Shown piece by piece: positions 58,395-64,000 of a stretch of 64,000 nucleotides of DNA (positions are counted from its first letter, which is position 1; each line of letters starts with the position of its first letter). The translations under genes and the position numbers were made by a program. The notes beneath the pieces are model-generated. The model saw only the letters and a list, made by a program, of their open reading frames with translations. It had not been told where the DNA came from and did no database searches. Source of the DNA: Hygrophila difformis (Eukaryota > Streptophyta > Magnoliopsida > Lamiales > Acanthaceae); the NCBI GenBank assembly GCA_030278955.1, contig JAOANR010000014.1, forward strand, positions 35,849,453-35,913,452, read 5' to 3'.

Positions 58395-58640
58395 TTATAT
58401 CAAGACATTAGCTTATTCAAAGCAACATGAAACAAATTAGCTTATTTAAAAAGACAAAACAACTTAAAATAGTGTTCAATCAGCTATTTTTGAAACCGCT
58501 GCAAATAGCAGCGTTTTGGATTTTAGCTTATTTTAGGCAAAAAGTTGGTCTCGGAATTGCCAAACAGTTAATATTAACTAATTATTACTCACATAATCAG
58601 TTAACAACTAACAACGAATTTCCAAATAGGCCCATTATTC
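58395..58640. mobile_element. MITE-like fragment
   Basis: The right edge, when reversed, reads gggcctatttggaaattc, similar in style to Tourist-type ends. It is followed by ttaactg...cagttaa palindromic words and a short gctgcaaatagcagc hairpin. The opposite end is not identifiable. Confidence 0.35.
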
Positions 58641-58655
58641 TTTAAAAATATATAT

Positions 58656-59514
58656 TGGATTGCGTGTGTAAACACGTAAAATTTATTCGCCACTAAAAAT
58701 GCCACACGTGTAAATTTAAATATTAATTTAATTATTTTTAGGCATTTTAAATAAATTAAATGCTTGAGATAATTATTATTAATATTTATCGGGCGATTTG
58801 GACCCAACAAGCCAAATGAACCTATATTGGATCGATGTGGACAAGTCCAAATGAAAGACCCACATGCCCCGATCCAATGGACGCTTGTATTGGGCCGACG
58901 TGAACAAGTCAAGATATAAGACCCACAAGCCCTATGACAAAAGGACCTATGATTGGGCCAAGGTGAATAAGTTTAAATGCAAGACCCATCGGCTCATATG
59001 CTACATGGATCAATGGATGCGAAGTAGACCAATCCATGGAAATTAATTAATGTGGACAAGCCCAAATGAAAGGCCCACATGCTCAATGACCCGATAGATA
59101 CTTGGATTGGACCGGCCCGTCGAAGTCGGCCCACCGCACACCCACAATTCTTAGAGTTTTCCTCTATAAATAGAGGCACCCCTTCACAAATTAGGGTAAC
59201 AGTCATACTCTGAGACTCATACACTCAGACACATAGAGAGACCTCTTGATACCCTACTCATTCTCAAGACTCAAGCACTTGAGATCTACAACAACAAAAC
59301 ACTGCAGAAATTCCAAGAAGCTGAAGAAGAAGCACAAAAGCATCTCAACGTCTTCAAGGTTGGAGGAATCAAAGGAGTAACAGAAGTCGAACCCATATAG
59401 TTTGATTTTCTATATGTTCTTTTGATATTTTAAATTATCTGTAATTTGTAGACATTTCTTGTGAATTTAATAAAATTATTTTGCAGTTTCTGTCTACGCA
59501 TTTTTGCAATTACA
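58656..59514 (+). repeat. 5' LTR of the Ty3/gypsy element
   Basis: The 3' edge ...tgcaattaca at 59514 is set by the adjacent PBS. The 5' edge near 58656 is uncertain. U3 contains four imperfect copies of a ~65-bp unit with aagtccaaatg(a)aagaccca(c/t) (about 58828-59095), a likely enhancer array. A TATA box (TATAAATA, 59165-59172) precedes the presumed R region. Confidence 0.65.
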
Positions 59515-59536
59515 GATTTTGGCACGCCCAATGGGA
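59515..59536 (+). promoter_or_regulatory. Primer-binding site
   Basis: TGGCACGCCCAATGGG follows within a few bases of the LTR end. It matches the general tRNA-complementary form seen in Tat-type Ty3/gypsy elements. Confidence 0.6.
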
Positions 59537-59580
59537 CACTTCTGCCTTTCATCTCCTCCAGACGTTGTCAAAAAAATCCA

Positions 59581-61200
59581 ATGGCTTCAAGGAACACCTC
59601 CAAGAGCAACTCTTCGACATCCGGTGCCGCTATGCCTAACGTCACCCCAAGGAACATGAAGAAAGCAATGGAGGCCGCCGATGCTGCGCACGGAAAAGAA
59701 GTTGATGCGGATATGCCGCTGCTGGAAGAAGGAAACGACCATGCATCGGGATCTTCCACGCCACTGTCAAGCCTGCGGGGAGATCAAGAAGAGACATCCG
59801 CCTTGCGTCATGCTGCTGCAATGACAACCCAAGCCAGCACTCTTGAAGAGCAAATGGCCAACCTGACAAAGATCATGGAAATGCTTGCGAAGAGATCCGA
59901 GTTGCAAGATGCACGTATGGAGCAAATAATGAACAGACTGGATGGCTCTAATGGCGGCCAAGCGGTGAACAAACCCGTGGAGATCCGCGATGATGGAGAG
60001 ACTTCCCGGCAAGACGCTTCGGCAAAAGGAAAAGCAACCGCTGACGTCCAATCACTCCTGACGGCTTCATCTTGGCTGATCAACTGAAAGAGTTCATCAC
60101 GGGAACGCTGAAGGAAGAGGTCTCGGCAGGATCAAAATCCTCCTTGACGTATCTCAAGCCATACAGCGCCCGCATCGACTCATTGAGGATGCCAGCAGGC
60201 TATCAACCGCCCAAGTTCCAACAGTTCAACGGCAAAGGGAATCCCAAGCAACATATCGCCCATTCCGTAGAGACATGCAACGAAGCGGGTAGTTTGGAGA
60301 TCACCTCGTCAAGCAGTTCATTCGTTCATTAAAGGGGAATGCGTTCGAATGGTATACTGACTTGGAACACGGCATCATCGACAGCTGGGATCAACTTGAG
60401 CAAGAGTTTCTGAACCGTTTTTACAGCACACGACGTACCATCAGCATGATAGAATTGACGAACACGCAACAATCAAAGGGCGAGCCGGTGATTGACTACA
60501 TCAACCGCTGGAGGAGCCTAAGTCTCAACTGCAAGGATCGCTTGTCTGAAACGTCAGCGATTGAGATGTGCATCCAAGGCATGCAATGGGGTTTACGATA
60601 CATCCTGCAAGGCATTCGTCCCCGGACATTCGAGGAGCTTGCAACTCGTGCTCACGACATGGAGCTAAGTTTGGCGTCAAGTGGAGCCTATGGTCCGCCG
60701 TTCAACAAACTCGTCCAAACAACCGAGTCGAATAGAAGAAGGGAGGCAAGCCACAGTCGAAGCCACCCACAGAGGATGCGATGGCAACAAGCGCCGCTTT
60801 CATGAAGGTACGTGGGAAGGAGCCGGTGACAAGCGGCAAGCCGAAGCCACCACAAGCTCAACGTCAAAGTTCGTCATTGGAAGATAGACGGGCTAAGACG
60901 TATCCATTCCTCCATTCCGATCTACCGGGCATCCTCGATGACTTGATGAAAGAAAACCTCATCAAGCTACCAAGGATGAAACATTCCGAGCAAGCGGGGA
61001 TGACCAACGACCCACGATACTGCAAGTACCACCGTTTGGTGAGCCACACGATCCAAGATTGCTTTGTTTTCAAAGACAAAATCATGGATCTCGTCAAACA
61101 AGGCAAAATTACCTTGGCAGACGAAACGGAGACTGCCAGCACTGTTTCCATCCAAGTTGGCTCAATTGAGATCAAAGTTCCCGACAACTCCATGACGTGA
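59581..61200 (+). pseudogene. Retrotransposon gag, frameshifted
   Basis: ATG at 59581 opens MASRNTSKSNSSTSGAAM. A low-complexity N-region and a short coiled coil (LEEQMANLTKIMEMLAKR) follow, then the retrotransposon gag core. The core includes PPKFQQFNGKGNPKQHIAH (about 60207), [13 protein letters not shown] (about 60338) and [13 protein letters not shown], then CKYHRLVSHTIQDCFVFKD (about 61020), a CCHC-like remnant of the nucleocapsid. Frame changes near 60065, 60290 and 60790 interrupt it. It forms the virus-like particle in live elements; this copy cannot. Confidence 0.85.
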
Positions 61201-61227
61201 AACACCGTCTTCGAAGTTGGGAGCACA

Positions 61228-62829
61228 TTGAAGCAAAACTACACCAAGCAAGTTGAAGATCACTCGCATCTCAGTGAGTGCATGCTTTCCATCATGTTCA
61301 GTGATGACGACATGCCGATGGAGCTGGAAAATTCGAAAGTTCACAACCTCCCATTGTTCGTCGTCGGATACGTAGACAACAAAAGAGTCAATCGGATTCT
61401 GATAGATGGAGGTTCCGCCGTTAAGATCATGCCACTTCACACCCTGAAGGAATTGGGCATCTCGGAAGAAGAACTATCCAACAGCAGGATGTTGATCCAA
61501 GGCTTCAATCAAGGGGGGCAAAAATCCCTTGGCGCAATCCGAGTCCGTCTGCAAATTGATGAGATGGTCGCAAACACATACTTCCACGTCATTGACGCAA
61601 GGACATCATACATCATGCTTCTTGGTCGGACATGGATCCATGAAAACGGCTTTGTTCCTTCAACATGGCACCAGTGCTTCAAGTACGTGCACAACGGCGT
61701 CGTCAAGAGAGTTATCGCCGATGAAAAACCATTTGCTGTGGCTGAGTCTTACTGTGGAGACGCTAAATACTACCTTGATTCGCCCAAATCTATGGCACCT
61801 TCGTGCGAGGAAGAAGAACATAAAGATGATCAACCAGTCCGTGATGATAAGGGAAAATCCATCATGGAAGAGGCATTCGAGGGGCTTACACTCCCACTAA
61901 CGCCCATTGATCCTGGTACATCGCAGAAAATGGTGAAGATTCAACTCAAAGGTAGTGAGGCACGCCGACTGAAGAACGACAAGGAGTTTAGTGCAAAGGC
62001 ATTCAAGTTGCTCACCAAGTCTGGCTTCAACCCAAATGAGCCATCGCCGTTGGGAAAGCTCCCGGACAACAATCGGAGAAAAGGTGAGTGGAGTGGACTT
62101 GGGTATGTTGCGGAATTCGACACGGTGCCCCAAGCATCGAAAGCGCCCATATTCGTCAAAGCTGAAGAAACAGTGAAGGCACCGGTCCGTATCATCATAA
62201 AACGAGCTACGGCCAATTACATCACTGAAGTAGCAAATCAAGGAGATGACACCTCAAAGGATCAACCTGCAAGAAAATCGATGTTTGATCGTATCGGTAG
62301 CCCATCGAAAGAGGAGCAAAAACGAAGCGTCCGTGATAGACTTGGCTCAACAGAGACAACCGAACAAAAAGACTCCGTCTTCTGCCAACTTGGAGCGAAC
62401 AAAGAAGTGAAACCAATGGTTTTTGACAGGCTCGGAGCCGCTGCCAAAAAAGACTCTGCAAAATCCATCTTCAAAAGGCTAGGTTCTACAAAATGCCAAT
62501 CACAAAATGGAACACCAACAATCAATGAACGGTCTCCAGTGAAACAAGGAATATTGGACGAGCCGAATTACGACAATGATGTGAGAAGCATAGTACAGTC
62601 CTGCATGAAATGTCAAGTTGAGTGGACCGACTCATCCGACGGATTGTTGAGGCTCAAGAAACGAACCATCGTCTTCACAAAGCACGAAGAAGATGATCAA
62701 ACCGACAGTGTTGAATCCATCAATCATATTACCATTGATTGCGGTAAGTCAAAAGAGGAGGATGCTAACGCAAAACCGATGCAACTTGAAGAGGAAATTA
62801 ATGTCACTGTGGATGATTGCGTGAAGTAA
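61228..62829 (+). pseudogene. Retropepsin-like protease and post-protease spacer (533 codons open)
   Basis: The longest open frame in the window. Protease motif ILIDGGSAVKIMP (about 61396-61434) has the catalytic Asp followed by GGS where DSG/DTG is usual. The flap region SYIMLLGRTWIH lies at about 61606. Downstream is a repeated F-D-R-(L/I)-G motif (MFDRIGS, VRDRLGS, VFDRLGA, IFKRLGS; about 62280-62490). This repeated motif is known from plant Ty3/gypsy polyproteins and has no assigned job that I know. It stops at TAA 62827 before the RT. Confidence 0.85.
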
Positions 62830-62879
62830 ACTGAGGCGATGAGAAAGATCCTCGCCCAACGTTATCAGCACCCTACTGA

Positions 62880-63403
62880 CCGTAAATGAAGCAGAGAAGT
62901 ACGTGGTGCTCCTCTAAGAGTTCAAAGACGTCTTCGCAAGGCCCTACAAAGAAATGCCCGAGCTGGACCCCAAGATAGTCGTCCATCGTCTCACAGTCTT
63001 TCAAATCTTCAAGTTTCCAAACTCTTCAAGAGGATCAAGCTCAAAAGCCCCTCATGTAGTCTGTCAAATCTTCAAAGTCTTTAAGCCCTTCAAGTGGATT
63101 AAGCTCAAAAGCCCCTCTCGAAATTCTTCAATAGTTCATGCCTTCAACATGATTAAGCACAAAAGCCCCTATTGAAGTAAGAAAACACATTCTCGGAGAG
63201 TCAAATCACCTTCAAGGATGTCAAAAGTTCCTCTCAAAGTTCTTCATGGTCCATGTCAAACATATCTTGCATGGATCATCATCAAACTGAGGCCATTCAC
63301 CAATCTCTTGAGTCGTTGCATCCAACTGTGGCATCATGACCGTTTGAGCATGGGAATGGACATCGTCGGACCGATGCCAAATTCTTACGGGGGGCATGTC
63401 TAC
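62880..63403 (+). pseudogene. RT and integrase stubs joined by a deletion
   Basis: NEAEKYVVLL then EFKDVFARPYKEMPELDPKI (about 62885-62980) is the leader of a Ty3/gypsy RT. It stops at VHRLTV and no RT or RNase H catalytic block follows. At about 63350 GMDIVGPMPNSYGGHVYM matches the start of the integrase core, immediately before the 63405 LTR. In between are three short repeats with caaaagcccct at about 63042, 63106 and 63160. Confidence 0.7.
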
Positions 63404-63404
63404 A

Positions 63405-64000
63405 TGTAACACCCCGGTTTTGGTAACCCAGGCCGGGATGCCACCGCCACACCTCCCTAGCAAGACACGGTTTCTCCGAGCTCACTAAAGAGATGCAAGG
63501 CTATGGTTTTTCAGAATTTAAAATATTCAAACAGCCCATTCATAAATAAATTAAAAATACTACATCAGAGTTGCAGCGAATATATAAAGTACGCAGCGGA
63601 AGTAAAGTGTATGCAACAGAATTTAAAATATAGGCCCGACATGGCCAAACCACGGGTTAAACAGACCCGTTCATGCAAGTCACGTAAAATAAATAATTAA
63701 GTATCCAAAATGATCCCCCAATGAGTGATCATGCTCCGTACTCTGTAACAGAAAAAAAATGAACAACGGTTTTTATCAGTATTATAAAATACTGAGTAAG
63801 TCAACCTTACATAGCAATAAAGGGGTTAGATTTTTAATAATTAAGATAAAACTTTTTGCCATGCATAAAAACATTTTTATTTAAAAAAAATGCGAATATA
63901 ATTGCATACTTTAAAGACACATTTAATTTCATAATTTAAAACTTAAGCATGGGCAATTATTTAAGACATGATTTAAAAACATGAAAAACGCCGTAAGTAA
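63405..64000 (+). mobile_element. LTR of a further Ty3/gypsy-type retrotransposon (runs off the window)
   Basis: TGTAACACCCCGGTTTTGG is a common plant gypsy LTR start. The region contains the gcagcggaag word frequent in such LTRs. It begins inside the integrase stub of the preceding element, so it is the younger insertion. Its end lies beyond 64000. Confidence 0.65.

Larger units (their letters stand above)
58656..63404 (+). mobile_element. Defective Ty3/gypsy LTR retrotransposon
   Basis: Order: 5' LTR, primer-binding site, gag, protease, then only stubs of RT and integrase. Another LTR element interrupts it at 63405. The 3' LTR is not in the window. The PBS type and long post-protease region point to the Tat-like branch of Ty3/gypsy, by family knowledge; this is not proven here. 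It is non-autonomous. Confidence 0.8.

Overview
The window is nuclear DNA of a flowering plant, most likely a eudicot. Coding sequence is broken by GT-AG introns, the background is very AT-rich, and transposons are dense and nested (Stowaway, Tourist, hAT, Mutator, Helitron, L1-type LINE, tRNA-derived SINE, Ty3/gypsy). The species cannot be read from the sequence. There is no bacterial or viral gene organisation and no CRISPR array.

Only three host genes look intact. (1) A soluble inorganic pyrophosphatase, + strand, eight coding exons at 8553-10247, with a TATA box at 7642 and a 5'UTR intron. (2) A histone H2A of the H2A.W type, - strand, two exons at 17392-18176, with the plant histone octamer CGCGGATC in its promoter. 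(3) A 291-residue conserved-looking plant protein of unknown function, + strand, 37313-38853, with a 43-codon upstream ORF in its leader. Their jobs (pyrophosphate hydrolysis, heterochromatin packaging, unknown) are unrelated; they are simply neighbours.

Layout. 1-6.04 kb: AT-rich DNA, a foldback element, a Tourist-like MITE and three direct copies of a TIR element filled with a 23-bp minisatellite. 6-10.5 kb: pyrophosphatase. 10.7-16 kb: hAT element, Stowaway MITEs, a long-armed Mutator foldback, a broken gene fragment and another Tourist. 16-18.4 kb: H2A.W. 18.4-22.6 kb: unassigned DNA with MITE debris. 22.67-24.12 kb: repeated relics of a Helitron PIF1-type helicase. 24.2-31.8 kb: two 5'-truncated LINEs and a SINE; both LINE 5' junctions carry filler DNA copied from nearby flank. 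31.8-35.7 kb: a Mutator-like element with 9-bp target duplication ending next to the promoter of gene 3. 39-41.4 kb: MITEs, a second SINE. 41.8-44.1 kb: broken fragments of an RH42-type DEAD-box helicase and of eIF5A. 46-51 kb: broken intron-containing fragments of PUS10, mitochondrial EF-G and a GH127/DUF1680 glycosidase, all on one strand. 52-54 kb: poly-G, minisatellite and telomere-like repeats. 55.5-64 kb: retroelement debris, a PPR gene fragment and a defective Ty3/gypsy element with gag and protease but almost no RT or integrase, itself cut by a further LTR at 63405.

The most unusual signals are the shuffled flank copies at both LINE 5' ends, the three-copy minisatellite transposon, and the multi-gene fragment tract at 46-51 kb.
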